Shown here piece by piece: positions 7,085-17,100 of a DNA stretch of 23,769 nt (the first letter of the stretch is position 1; the number at the start of each line of letters is the position of its first letter). A model generated the notes under the pieces. That model was not told the DNA's origin, made no database searches, and saw nothing but the letters and a program-made list of their open reading frames with translations. The position numbers were made by a program, and so were the translations under genes. This DNA comes from a virus: positions 1-23,769 of the IMG/VR virus record IMGVR_UViG_3300021960_000513; one strand, written 5' to 3'.

Positions 7085-7672
7085 ATGGATTCAAAACAAT
7101 TAGTAAAAGTTATCAAAACTATTGTAGAGGCTGAAGTTGCTAAAAAACACGAACAGTTCTTAACTAAAACCTTTCCTAAGATTTTAGAAGAAGAAGTTAA
7201 TCGTAGAGTGAAAACTCTATTGGAGGAGAAGGGGGGTGTAGCCGCTTCCTCCACGCAATATATCGTGGAAGATGAGGTAGACCCATTCTTAGTAGCAGAA
7301 CAAGCTTTACAAGAAGAAAGAGAACAACCAAAAAGACAATTCACTAAAAATAGTGCAATTAACGAAGTTCTTAACAATACACAACCATTCACTAAAGAAC
7401 AAAGGGCTGGTGGTACACAAGTAAAGTCAGTATTAGATACGTTTAAACCTGTAAATGAAAATATGGATAAAACAGTTTCATTTACTCAACAAGGTTCACC
7501 CTTGGGTTTAGAAGGAATGAGAACATCAATGGCAGCACAAATGGGATATGGTGATTTACAACCAAATAGTGGGCCTAAAAAACAAGGATTGGGTGTAACA
7601 ACAGGTTTACCTGGTTTAGATAGAATATTAAACAGAGATAACTCTGAGTTAGTTAAAAGATTTAAAAGATAA
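7085..7672 (+). CDS. Structural-cluster protein with helical N-terminus, unknown function
   Basis: The 195-residue protein has a basic/acidic helical N-terminal third (MDSKQLVKVIKTIVEAEVAK to about residue 55) that could form a coiled coil. A Gln/Asn/Pro/Gly-rich, probably disordered remainder follows, ending in a basic FKR tail. No catalytic motif or membrane span is seen. It is first in its unit, 26 bases after a late-promoter motif and without a convincing ribosome site. It overlaps the Cys-rich peptide gene by one base. A tail-assembly or baseplate scaffold role is suggested only by context. Confidence 0.7.
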   Translation: MDSKQLVKVIKTIVEAEVAKKHEQFLTKTFPKILEEEVNRRVKTLLEEKGGVAASSTQYIVEDEVDPFLVAEQALQEEREQPKRQFTKNSAINEVLNNTQPFTKEQRAGGTQVKSVLDTFKPVNENMDKTVSFTQQGSPLGLEGMRTSMAAQMGYGDLQPNSGPKKQGLGVTTGLPGLDRILNRDNSELVKRFKR

Positions 7673-7791
7673 TGATTGAAGGATTAATCATATTAGTAAT
7701 GTTGGGAGCTTCTGTATTTGTACTTGCCAAAACTTTAAAAAAGAAAAGTTCTGGTGATTGTGGATGTGGAAACTGTCAATGTGGAGGATAA
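7672..7791 (+). CDS. 39-residue membrane peptide with CxCxxCxC tail (FeoB-associated Cys-rich type)
   Basis: The ATG overlaps the stop of the upstream gene (TAATG) and the frame runs 39 codons to TAA. Residues about 3-19 form one hydrophobic helix. A basic stretch (KTLKKKSS) follows, then DCGCGNCQCGG with four cysteines spaced C-x-C-x2-C-x-C (30-37). This layout, a short N-terminal helix followed by lysines and a Gly/Cys-rich tail, resembles the FeoB-associated Cys-rich membrane peptides found in many bacteria including Bacteroidetes. Its stop is three bases before the GTG of gp25, and its last codons hold the GGAGG ribosome site of gp25, so it may act partly as a coupling frame. The tight fit and coherent features support a real gene. 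Its role in a phage is unknown; metal or Fe-S binding is plausible. Confidence 0.65.
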   Translation: MIEGLIILVMLGASVFVLAKTLKKKSSGDCGCGNCQCGG

Positions 7792-7794
7792 AAA

Positions 7795-8223
7795 GTGGCT
7801 TACGAATTAGGAAGAAAAGTTGTATTAGATACCGAAGAATTTGATTCTTATGCGTATGGTATTGCTTCTCCTACAAAAAGAGGTAATGTAATGTTTGAAC
7901 AAACATTTACTTCTTTCGATGCCGCTAAATCAAACCTTCGAAATTTATTATTAACTCGAAAAGGAGAACGAGTAATGCAACCTGAGTTTGGAACTGGATT
8001 ACATGAATTACTTTTTGGCCAAATCGATGATGAATTTGAAACAAACATACAAACAACACTAACAGATAGTGTAAATTATTGGTTACCTTACATTACGATA
8101 GAAGAAATTGCAATAGAAGCAACCAATGAAATGAAAGATAAAAATCAAGTAGGATTAGAAGTTACATTTAGAGTTGATGATAATGAACAAATAAGTACAT
8201 TGGGAATAACGTTTCAGGGGTAA
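7795..8223 (+). CDS. 25: Baseplate wedge protein, gp25 family
   Basis: The 142-residue protein has the size and motif order of T4 gp25 / P2 gpW. The central segment FTSFDAAKSNLRNLLLTRKG (38-57) leads into GERVMQPEFGTGLHELLFG (57-75), the family signature: the usual R-x-P-x-F/Y-G pattern appears here as MQPEFG. A beta-strand C-terminus follows. gp25 joins the inner baseplate to the sheath and is needed for sheath initiation. Translation starts at GTG, preceded by GGAGG at 7783-7787 within the Cys-rich peptide gene. gp6 follows after three bases. Confidence 0.92.
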   Translation: MAYELGRKVVLDTEEFDSYAYGIASPTKRGNVMFEQTFTSFDAAKSNLRNLLLTRKGERVMQPEFGTGLHELLFGQIDDEFETNIQTTLTDSVNYWLPYITIEEIAIEATNEMKDKNQVGLEVTFRVDDNEQISTLGITFQG

Positions 8224-8226
8224 ATT

Positions 8227-10242
8227 ATGGCTTTAAACGCACGAAATAATACAAGTGGTAGAAATATAAATTATCTAAATAAAGATTTTAATCAATTTAG
8301 AAATAATTTAGTTGAATATGCTAAAACGTATTTTCCACAAACTTATACTGATTTCAATGAATCATCACCTGGTATGATGTTTATCGAAATGGCATCTTAT
8401 TTAGGAGATGTTCTTGGATATTATATTGATGATACATTAAAAGAATCATTTATAACAACCGCTACTGATAGGGAAAATGTTGTTGCTCTTGCAAACTTTT
8501 TAGGGTATAAACCAAAAGTTGTTTCTCCTGCAATAACTACGTTATCACTCTACCAATTAGTACCAAGTAAATTAAAATCGGGTCAAAATGGAGAATACGA
8601 ACCGGACTCAAGATTTTATTTGAGAATTAAAGAAGGTATGTTAGTGGAATCTACTGATAACTCAGTAACTTTTAGAACTTCTGAATTAGTTGACTTTAAT
8701 GATTCTACCGACAGAGAAATCTCAATTTACCAAAGAGATGAAAATGGAAAACCAGAATATTATTTAGTAAAAAAACAAGTTTTAGCCCTTTCTGGTACTT
8801 TAAAATCCGTTCAAGTAACTGGAAACGCATCTGATTCTTTTCAATCGTTTACACTTGGTGAAACAAATATAATTCACATACACGATGTTCGTGATTCAAA
8901 TGGAAACAAGTGGTATGAAGTTCCTTATCTTGCCCAAGAGATGGTTTATATTGATTATCCAAATACAGAACAATACGATAAAGACCTTTCTCAATTTAAA
9001 AATTCAGTATCTAATGTTTTAAAAGTATTAAAAACATCAAGAAGATTTGTGAGACAGATAAATCCTGATAATACAACTTCTATTGTATTTGGAGGTGGAA
9101 CTGCTTCAAATGATGAAACGTTAATACCAAATTTTAAAAATGTTGGATTGGGATTAAATTCTTCAATTGATAGATTAGATGCATCATTTGACCCATCAAA
9201 CTTTTTAAAAACTAAATCATATGGTCAATCTCCAAGTGGGACAATGACAATACAATATTTAGTTGGTGGTGGGATTGAATCAAATGTATCTAAGGGACAG
9301 CTTGTTAAAATAGAATCTATTTCATATGATGAGGATACTGGAGTTTTCACCCCAAGTGAACTATCATTATATAACTTTTGCAAAAACTCAGTAGCATGTG
9401 ATAACGAAATCCCAGCAACAGGTGGTAGAGGACCAGAAACGATTGATGAAATTAGAGAAAATGCACTTTCACAGTTTGGTTCACAGAATAGAGCAGTAAC
9501 AAGAAAAGATTATCAAGTAAGAGCATTATCATTACCAGGAAAATATGGAGGAATTGCAAAAGCATACTGTGCACCAGATGGCGAGTTAGATAACAACTCT
9601 CCCGCTTCTATATTAGCTAGTCCACAATCTTTACAACAATTTTCAGATTTAGTTATATCTCTTAAAGAAAAAGATTTATCAGAAATACAAATTAAAGAAG
9701 AACTAAATAAATTTTTAGTTGGTAAAAAATCTAATTTAGATGAAAAAAATAATCCATTTGCTATCAATTTGTATTTGCTTGGATATGATAGTAATTATAA
9801 ATTATCAACTTTAAACAGAGCTATTAAAGAAAATTTAAAAACTTATTTAGGTGAATTTAGACTTTTAACAGATGGATTAAATATATTAGATGGATTTATC
9901 ATAAACATTGGTTGTGATTTTGAAATAAGAGTTTATAGTGGATATAATACAAGAGAAGTATTAACATCTTGTATAACTGAAATAAAAAGATTTTTCGATA
10001 TAAACAAATGGGGTTTTAATACACCAATTAATTTATCAGAATTGGAATTAATAATAGCAAGTGTTGAGGGAGTACAATCTGTACCTAAATGTGAAATAAC
10101 AAATAAATGTAGTGGTAATTATTCAAATGTTAAATACAATATTTCATCAGCTACTAAAAACAAAATGGTTTATCCATCACTTGACCCATCGGTATTTGAA
10201 TTAAAATTTCCTGATAAGGATATAAAAGGGAGGGTTGTATAA
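8227..10242 (+). CDS. 6: Baseplate wedge protein, gp6 family (P2 gpJ-like)
   Basis: The protein has 671 residues against 660 in T4 gp6. The N-terminus has NINYLNKDFNQFRNNLVEYA, then FPQTYTDFNESSPGMMFIEM (about 37-56) and SYLGDVLGYYIDDTLKESF, the conserved gp6/gpJ start. A central beta-rich part follows. The J-type motif comes next: ENALSQFGSQNRAVTRKDYQ, followed by SLPGKYGGIAKAY, where the conserved TRxDY opens the C-terminal domain. The last domain (about 500-640) includes INLSELELIIASVEGVQSV, matching the strand-helix end of the family. gp6 forms the inner ring of the baseplate. The next gene overlaps it by one base, and GGGAGGG at 10228-10234 is a strong ribosome site for that gene. Confidence 0.93.
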   Translation: MALNARNNTSGRNINYLNKDFNQFRNNLVEYAKTYFPQTYTDFNESSPGMMFIEMASYLGDVLGYYIDDTLKESFITTATDRENVVALANFLGYKPKVVSPAITTLSLYQLVPSKLKSGQNGEYEPDSRFYLRIKEGMLVESTDNSVTFRTSELVDFNDSTDREISIYQRDENGKPEYYLVKKQVLALSGTLKSVQVTGNASDSFQSFTLGETNIIHIHDVRDSNGNKWYEVPYLAQEMVYIDYPNTEQYDKDLSQFKNSVSNVLKVLKTSRRFVRQINPDNTTSIVFGGGTASNDETLIPNFKNVGLGLNSSIDRLDASFDPSNFLKTKSYGQSPSGTMTIQYLVGGGIESNVSKGQLVKIESISYDEDTGVFTPSELSLYNFCKNSVACDNEIPATGGRGPETIDEIRENALSQFGSQNRAVTRKDYQVRALSLPGKYGGIAKAYCAPDGELDNNSPASILASPQSLQQFSDLVISLKEKDLSEIQIKEELNKFLVGKKSNLDEKNNPFAINLYLLGYDSNYKLSTLNRAIKENLKTYLGEFRLLTDGLNILDGFIINIGCDFEIRVYSGYNTREVLTSCITEIKRFFDINKWGFNTPINLSELELIIASVEGVQSVPKCEITNKCSGNYSNVKYNISSATKNKMVYPSLDPSVFELKFPDKDIKGRVV

Positions 10243-11297
10243 TGTATCACTTTGTAACAGCATCCAAAGATGCATCAATCTACTTACAACAGCCAACTCA
10301 AAATACAGGGTTAGATGAAATTTTAGAAGTTTCTAAAACTTATTATGGAAACTTAAAAGATGTTGCCCACAGTTTAATTAAGTTTGAAACTACTCCACTA
10401 TCTCAATCAATTGCAAGTGGTGAGATAACAATGAGTTCAGCAGAACTTATTCTTAAAGAATGCGAATCATCTGAAATTCCAATTAATTATACCATTTATG
10501 CTCATATAGTTTCTCAATCGTGGGATATGGGTATTGGTACTCGTTTCGATAATATTAGTACCGATGGAGTATCTTGGAATAAAAGAACAACATCTAATTG
10601 GTTAATCAATGATTATGAAGTGGGTACAACTGGTTCATTTAATGGTAAGGGTGGAACTTGGTATACTGGTTCTGCTTCTTCCCAATCATTTTCATACGAA
10701 ACATCTGATATCGAGATGAATATTTTGAACACTATGAATGTATGGATTAGTGGTTCTTTGCCGAATGAGGGATTTATTTTAAAATATGATTCTTCATTAG
10801 AAAATGATACTGTTGACTATGGACAATTAAAATTCTTTTCAAAAGAAACAAATACCATTTACCAACCTAAAGTAAGAATTGGTTGGGATGATTCTTCTTT
10901 TGTAACTGGTTCTCTAACTTCACTTACCGCTGATGATATTCATGTAACGTTCAAAAGATTAAAGACCAGATACAAGCGTGGAAGTAAACCTGAAATCAGA
11001 GTTTTCGGTAGAGAGAAATACCCTCTTAAAACTTACACCAATCAATACTCTTACACAGATGTAAAATATTTACCATCAACCACATATTATCAAATTAAAG
11101 ATGTGGTAACTGAAGATGTGATTGTACCATTTGGAGATTACACAAAAGTTTCATGTGATTCAAGTGGTAACTACTTTAAATTGGATTTAACAAATTGGGA
11201 ATATAGTAGAGATTATTATATTGAAATTAAAGTGGAAAGAAATGGTGTAATCGAATACTTTGAAGATAAGGATTTAACTTTTACGGTAGAGAAATAA
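10242..11297 (+). CDS. Virion structural protein with DNRLRE-like N-terminal domain
   Basis: In this 351-residue protein, residues 3-120 show the pattern ASKDASIYLQQPTQNTGLDE, then LEVSKTYYG, a SLIKFE strand and WDMGIGTRF. This resembles the DNRLRE/disaggregatase-related beta domain (D-x-x-I, then N-x-G-x-x-x-L-x-V, then a-LIkFd). A second beta region follows, and the C-terminal part (about 215-351) looks like one or two Ig-like domains (VKYLPSTTYYQIKD, IEIKVERNGVIEYF). Its place right after gp6 with a one-base overlap suggests an outer wedge or fibre-attachment protein. I do not see a specific T4 homologue. Binding to glycans through the DNRLRE-like part is possible but unproven. Confidence 0.7.
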   Translation: MYHFVTASKDASIYLQQPTQNTGLDEILEVSKTYYGNLKDVAHSLIKFETTPLSQSIASGEITMSSAELILKECESSEIPINYTIYAHIVSQSWDMGIGTRFDNISTDGVSWNKRTTSNWLINDYEVGTTGSFNGKGGTWYTGSASSQSFSYETSDIEMNILNTMNVWISGSLPNEGFILKYDSSLENDTVDYGQLKFFSKETNTIYQPKVRIGWDDSSFVTGSLTSLTADDIHVTFKRLKTRYKRGSKPEIRVFGREKYPLKTYTNQYSYTDVKYLPSTTYYQIKDVVTEDVIVPFGDYTKVSCDSSGNYFKLDLTNWEYSRDYYIEIKVERNGVIEYFEDKDLTFTVEK

Positions 11298-11298
11298 A

Positions 11299-12477
11299 AT
11301 GGCAATAGATAATCAATTTAGAATTAACGAACTTATAAGTAGTGGTTCTCGTGCTATCATATCAAAAGATAGTATTACGGGAAATCATACCTTTGTACAG
11401 GGTTCTAAAATGATTGTACTCGGTAAATCAGATGGTGGAGAGGCCCCATATACTCACTTGAGTGGTGAAAGAGATGGTGAACAAATCGGCCGTATTGAGA
11501 AACCAAAATATAATGAAGAAGAGCTTGTAAAGGCAGTAGATACTAAAGTTGATGAGTTAATTGGACCACCAAAAAAACCGCAACCTGATGTAGTACCAAG
11601 ACCTGTATATGAAGATTTAAGAAGATTATATAACGAAGCCCTTAGAAGAATATCTGAGTTAGAAAACTTAGTTTCAGAATTAGAATCTCGAATTGCTCAA
11701 CTTGAGGCAGAAAACGAAGCTCTTAGAATAGAAAATGATTCTTTACAACTAAGAACCGCTACGGCAGAAAATGAAGCACAGGCTGCAAATCAGAGATATG
11801 GAGATTTGTTAAAAGATTTTTCAAACTCTATTGTAAAAGGAACACGAGATGCAATCGAAAGAGTTTCCTTAAAAGCACAAGTAGAAGGTTTAAGAGCACA
11901 GAAAGAAACTTTAAGAGAACAACTAAAATCTCTTAACTTAATAATCAGTCAGTTGCAAGCACAAGTAGAGGCAGAACAAGTTAGACAAGCTGCATCTGAA
12001 GCTCTTGAGGGTGTAGTTGGAACGTATGAGCAAAAAACAAATACAGGTTGGAAATTACCTCAATCTGAAATTAAGAAACAAGATAAACAATTATATCTTG
12101 AAATTTGGACAGTAAACAATAAAAACGATATTAGGGTTGTTCAAGGAACTGCGATTAATGTTTATAACTTCAATGAAGAAGAACCACAAACATTTACTGC
12201 ATCAAGTAACGTTGATTGGTTAAAGGTTGGAGGACCTATAACAGTTGAACCAAGAGATGGTAACGAGGCAGGTAAAGGTTATATAGGAGTTCAATGGTCA
12301 AGAGGACCGAGAACGAGCAAGAGAAAATTAGAAATACCTGGTACAGTTACAATAACAGCTTCACCAAGTGGAGAACAACACACCATATCTGCTAGTATGT
12401 TCAAAGAAGTTCAAAGATTAAATGATAATTTTACAAAAGGTAGCACACGAAGTTCTGCTGGTTCGGAGAAAAGTTAA
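11299..12477 (+). CDS. Long coiled-coil structural protein with BACON/Ig-like C-terminal domain
   Basis: Three parts can be seen in this 392-residue protein. Residues 1-100 form a beta-containing head, with a GPPKKPQPDVVPRP linker near its end. Residues about 105-245 are a long uninterrupted coiled coil of heptads (for example LENLVSELESRIAQLEAENE). Residues about 250-375 are a beta domain with SNVDWLKVGGPITVEP, then GYIGVQWSRGP and IPGTVTI, which resembles the BACON domain: core W, then I-x-V, then a late hydrophobic strand. BACON domains are common in Bacteroidetes carbohydrate systems and in their phages. The likely form is a trimeric rod or whisker-like fibre tied to the baseplate, with a terminal domain for glycan contact. 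It begins one base after the preceding stop and ends three bases before the next start. Confidence 0.7.
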   Translation: MAIDNQFRINELISSGSRAIISKDSITGNHTFVQGSKMIVLGKSDGGEAPYTHLSGERDGEQIGRIEKPKYNEEELVKAVDTKVDELIGPPKKPQPDVVPRPVYEDLRRLYNEALRRISELENLVSELESRIAQLEAENEALRIENDSLQLRTATAENEAQAANQRYGDLLKDFSNSIVKGTRDAIERVSLKAQVEGLRAQKETLREQLKSLNLIISQLQAQVEAEQVRQAASEALEGVVGTYEQKTNTGWKLPQSEIKKQDKQLYLEIWTVNNKNDIRVVQGTAINVYNFNEEEPQTFTASSNVDWLKVGGPITVEPRDGNEAGKGYIGVQWSRGPRTSKRKLEIPGTVTITASPSGEQHTISASMFKEVQRLNDNFTKGSTRSSAGSEKS

Positions 12478-12480
12478 CAA

Positions 12481-14106
12481 ATGGCAATTAGTAATTTTAA
12501 AAATATAGAAAATACCAAAGGATACCTTGTTGATGACAAGGATAGAAAAATCTTTGAGAGAGAAATCTCCAAGGGTTATTTTGGTATGAATATAGGTGAT
12601 GTTATTGAGTTTGTCATATACGATTCTAACGATAACATATTACCACAAGAATCGAACAAAGGAAAATATGTAAGATACATTGAATACAACGATGATTCTG
12701 AAAAGAAATATTTTGGTAAAGTTCAAAAAAATAAGACAACACTAAAATCAAATGATTCTGATGAGTTCTTTATTGATACTGAAAAACTAATTAGAGAAGC
12801 TGGATATAGAAACGGAGTTTTTAAGACTCAAATATCTCTTTTAAATAGAAGATTGGGTTCTGAAGATAGAGAAAATGATAAAGTGTGGATTCATGAAATT
12901 GCTCCTTCAAGAACAGAAATAAGATTATTACCAACAATTGATGATAAGACAGGAAAACCAAACTCTGATTTAGAAGAAAGATATAATTGTTTTATAAACG
13001 AAAAAACATTCTATTCAGATATGTCTCCGTTTATAGATTCCTTTGTTGAACAGTTTGATGTTGAAAAAGTAATAAGAGACTTTTTAACATTAAATGGGGA
13101 TGTTAACTCAGGTCAATCCTATATAAATTTAATTAAAAATGAATTTAAAATTGAAAGCTTTGATTTACTAATTCAACAAATAAAAGAAAGATTTATTAAA
13201 TCGGTTAATCACTATAAACAAAATAGAGATTCAAATATTTTATCAAATAAATATGGGCAACCTTTATCTAATAATATAGGAATCTGTACAGATGATAATA
13301 CTGTTTTAAATGATATAGTAAATATCATTGGTAACTGCGTAGAATATTCTTTACCAAAACGAGATATTCGCTCTGAAAACTCATTAACAATTGAACAACA
13401 AGAAACACTCGATGAAGTAAATAGAATATTAAAAACGGTAACAAGTAATTCAAAATATACATCATCTATACCCCCATCGGTATCCGCAAAAAGAGTGGGA
13501 TGTAAAGACCCCAATGCAGCTAATTATGACCCAGATGCTGAAATAGATGATAGAGGACTGTGTGTTTATGTTGAAGAGGTGAAAGAAGTAGTAAAACCCC
13601 AACCAAAACCAATACCTAAACCCATACCTATTATTGATTATGGTGAAAGACCAAAACCTCAGGTAGTAGATGTTAAACCAATACCTATTCCAGAACCCAT
13701 TCCTGTTCCACAACCAAAGGTTGACCCTGATTTCATATTAAATGATTCAGTTGACTTTACGAGAGAGGTGTTATCTGCAGAAGATGGGTTAGACAGAACT
13801 GGTTTAAGAGAAAGATATGATACGGGAGATTTTGGCCCATTGGGAGCTATATTAGAAGATTATGTTGAACCTATACGAGCGTATTCACCACCTGCACCTC
13901 CAAGACCTCAACCTATTATTACAATAAATCCTATTGTTTTAAATCCAATTAGTGATACCACAACGTATAGTGGTAGGGCTATAGAATCTGGTCGTGGAGA
14001 ACCATTTGGTGCGATTTTGGAGTTTGATAGAAACGAATCTTTCGGATTTAGTTCTATTCAAAACACAGAACCAATAACGAATAAAAAACTTTTTAATTTA
14101 CGATAA
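12481..14106 (+). CDS. Large baseplate-associated structural protein with GCxDPxAxNYD motif and Pro-rich hinge
   Basis: In this 541-residue protein the N-terminal ~160 residues are beta-rich, including WIHEIAPSRTEIRLLP (about 136-151). A helical middle follows (about 185-320). Residues 340-363 contain GCKDPNAANYDPDAEIDDRG and a closing Cys. This is a short Cys-bounded, Asp-rich motif often repeated in marine Bacteroidetes secreted proteins, probably a calcium-binding loop with one disulphide. A Pro-x hinge (372-413) of repeated KPIP/PEP units comes next. The C-terminal part has two copies of a short phrase, FGPLGAILEDY (451-461) and PFGAILEFDR (508-517), around a second Pro-rich stretch. No T4 homologue is recognised. 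Position before the gp7-like giant suggests an adapter or fibre component. The start is supported by GGAGA upstream and a three-base gap. Confidence 0.7.
   Translation: MAISNFKNIENTKGYLVDDKDRKIFEREISKGYFGMNIGDVIEFVIYDSNDNILPQESNKGKYVRYIEYNDDSEKKYFGKVQKNKTTLKSNDSDEFFIDTEKLIREAGYRNGVFKTQISLLNRRLGSEDRENDKVWIHEIAPSRTEIRLLPTIDDKTGKPNSDLEERYNCFINEKTFYSDMSPFIDSFVEQFDVEKVIRDFLTLNGDVNSGQSYINLIKNEFKIESFDLLIQQIKERFIKSVNHYKQNRDSNILSNKYGQPLSNNIGICTDDNTVLNDIVNIIGNCVEYSLPKRDIRSENSLTIEQQETLDEVNRILKTVTSNSKYTSSIPPSVSAKRVGCKDPNAANYDPDAEIDDRGLCVYVEEVKEVVKPQPKPIPKPIPIIDYGERPKPQVVDVKPIPIPEPIPVPQPKVDPDFILNDSVDFTREVLSAEDGLDRTGLRERYDTGDFGPLGAILEDYVEPIRAYSPPAPPRPQPIITINPIVLNPISDTTTYSGRAIESGRGEPFGAILEFDRNESFGFSSIQNTEPITNKKLFNLR
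13498..13569 (+). other. GCxDPxAxNYD Cys-bounded motif
   Basis: This codes residues 340-363 of the 541-residue protein: Gly-Cys at the start, DPNAANYDPDAEIDD in the middle and Cys-Val-Tyr at the end. It is a single copy here, while bacterial proteins with it often carry tandem copies. Calcium binding is inferred from the spaced Asp/Asn residues. Confidence 0.6.
13594..13719 (+). repeat. Proline-rich hinge repeat
   Basis: Imperfect repeats of codons for Lys-Pro-Ile-Pro, Pro-Glu-Pro and Val-Pro-Gln-Pro cover residues 372-413 of the 541-residue protein. They are likely to form an extended stiff linker between the Cys-bounded motif and the C-terminal part. Confidence 0.65.
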
Positions 14107-14114
14107 GGAGAAAA

Positions 14115-17100
14115 ATGGCAAGTACAGCAAAACCAACAAGAAATGGTAACTTCGATGGCGAGCGAGTAGGAGATTGGGCTTGGTCTCAATCACTCCAAAC
14201 TTGGTTTGACACCGTTGCTCTTGCTAGTATTTCTGCAGGTACTTTTGATTTTGGATTACCATCAACGATATCAGTAGACCCACTTGGTCTTGCTGGATTA
14301 TCAGATAGAATTCAAAAATCAAATATTACGGCAAATGTTGCTGAATCTGTTAGAGCACAACTTGGAAATATAGGTGAAATAAGTCAAGGACTTGCTAGAC
14401 TTCAAAATCCAAGTAACTTTACAATACCTCCTATTGAAGTATCTGTTTTCCCAAAAAGAAGTGTACCAAGGGGAGATATTTATGTAAATGGTAGTTTAAA
14501 TAATTCATCTGTTACAAGATACTCCGCTACAGAACTTTCTAATTCAGTAACTTATGATATAAGAGAAAGTGGTAAGAAAACCAAAGAATCGTATAAGATA
14601 TACAGCAAACAAGTTAGTGATATCACGAGTATATCAAATACAAAATTGGTTGTATATGTAGACAAATATATTAATGATGTATATAACTCAAGACAGATAT
14701 ACAAAACTAATTTAGATTTAATATTTTTAGATTTTGATACATCAATATGGGATGGGCAAAAACAAATAAACGAAGTAAAAGTAGCTAGTGAGCCTACTAT
14801 TCAAGATAATATTATTGCTATAGAAGAAGTAAGTGAAAATGTAAACAGTTATGTAAAAACTTACAATAAGACAATACCTGCATCTGGTGCTACTGTATCT
14901 TTAACAAAACCAACTATATCTGTATCCCCATCATCTACATCTTATAATCTAAATGATAGTGGAGTTAATATTAGTTGGAATACCACAAACGCAACATCAG
15001 TAAACTTTACTTTAGGAAAGACCCAAAGAACTTTGGGAATTCGTGGTTCATTAACACTAAGACCATCTGATTTTCCGAATGGAGCTGGTCAATACACCGC
15101 ATACTTACAACCTATTGGTGATGGGGGTAGTGGTGAATATGGTGCTGTTGTATTTAATGTATTACAAAAATCAGAATTACCAGGTCCTGATATTACTCAT
15201 ATTACATATCCACAAAATATTATTGGTAAAGATTTTCAAGGATATAATGTTGATTTTAGAATTGACTGGGCATCTGTTAATACTGATTGGGTTGATGTGT
15301 ATGTTGGTAAAAAGTCAAATACAACTTCATTGGCTTCGAAAAGAAACCCACAAGGTTCTTTAACTCTAAATATTAAAGATGTACTTACAAAGGCGGGTGA
15401 TAGATTATCTGAAGATGTAGATATTGTACAGTTTAAATTAATTTTAATTCCTTATAATGATAGAGGTGATTCAACTGTAAGTGGTGAAGAAGAAGAAATT
15501 TTAATTAATTTTGATAAAGGAAATCTTAAACTTCGTAGAGGTGATGTTGTAAGAGATATAAGAGAAAGCATTAAAAAACAATTTAGTACTAATGGTTTAA
15601 ATCAAGAATCTTCTAAATATCTTACACACTTACTTCACTTGGGGGATGCTGATAATAAATTAATATCTACTTGGGGAATCGATACTGAAACTTTTTCTGA
15701 GTATAAAGTTGTTGATGAGTTAACAGGTAGAGAAGAAAAAGTTAAAGAAGTTAAAACTCTTGTTTTAAAATTATACGAACCGTTACCAAAAGACGTTCAA
15801 CCGAATCAACAAGCTTGGTTATCTAAAATACAATCGATTCCAATTATAGAACAGATAACTGTTATAGATGAAGGAGATGATGATTGTATAATTTTACAAC
15901 CAAATTTGAATGAAAAATTTGTTGATAATGTTGGTTTACAAATTTACGATGATTTAATTTCAAGCGGTTCATCCACATCAACTGATATTGTAAACCAGTT
16001 AGTAAGTTCATCTGGATTTAATTTAGAAAAATTAGATATTCAATTTGTATCTGAATCAGTATCATTGGTTGGTTCAGATGAAACAGGCTGGGTTTACCAG
16101 AGTTCAGGAGAAACTTATGCATGGGATAATTTTGTAAAATATTCATCTGCATCAGAAAGAGTAGAAAACTTTTGGTACAAATTACAACTTATTGAATTTT
16201 ATGATAATAAACTTGATTTAATTACATCTGGTTCACATTATACCGGTTCAATTTCTTTATTAAATGAAAAAACAAAAGTTGAAAGAACTAAAAACGAAGT
16301 AAAACTTGGGTTTGATGCATTTGAAAAGTGGTTGTATACGAGCTCTTCTTTAGGAGGACTTACTTATCCTGGAGCAGGTCAAGCTTCCGTATCATCTTCT
16401 ACTCATAGTGATTCTGTATCTTGGTATAGTGGTATATTAAACTCTGCTCAAAATTATGATAGATATAACATATCTCGATTAGTAAATAATCTACCATCCC
16501 ATGTTCAGAATGAAGAAGTAGGACAGGAATTTGTTCTTTTCTTTGATATGTTAGGACAACACTTTGATATTCTTTGGTTATATACTAAAGAATTTTCTAA
16601 AAGTAGAAAACTTGAACATAAGCAAAAAATTGGTATCAAAGATGAGTTTTTATATCAAATGTTAGAATCTCTTGGATGGGATGCTGATTTGGGAACTCAA
16701 TCTCAAGCTCTTTGGGAATATGCTTTTGGTAAATCAAGTGATTCATCAGTAGAAAGACTAACAAGTGGTAAGGATAGACAAAATGAAATATGGAGAAGAA
16801 TTTTAAATAACTTACCATATCTTTTAAAACACAAAGGTACTAAAAGAGCACTTCATGCTTTAATGTCTTGTTATGGAGTTCCTGCTTCATTATTAACAGT
16901 AATGGAATTTGGTGGACCAAGAGAAATCACCGAATCTGGCACAACCAAATTTACTTATGAAGATAGAACCTGTGCAATTAATATTAGTGGTTCTGCTGCT
17001 ATTACAATTCCATGGAAAACATATACTACCGAGTATCCAAACTCAGTTGAAATTAGATTAAACACTCAGGTAAAACAAGACCATCAAATAATTAGTGGGT

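Noticed and set aside
7072-7392. Reverse-strand Cys/Ser-rich frame opposite the 7085 gene
   Set aside because: No ribosome site or motif; it covers a coherent forward gene that is coupled to its neighbour.
13212-13713. Two reverse-strand open frames opposite the Pro-rich protein
   Set aside because: They arise from low-complexity codon use of the + strand gene; their translations are Phe/Tyr/Trp-rich and look unnatural.
13594-13719. Pro-rich repeat as a CRISPR-like or tandem DNA repeat
   Set aside because: Units are short, imperfect and in frame, so they reflect a protein hinge rather than a DNA repeat array.
15079-15363. Second + strand frame within the gp7-like gene
   Set aside because: Its hydrophobic translation is a frame shadow of an intact long gene, with no ribosome site.
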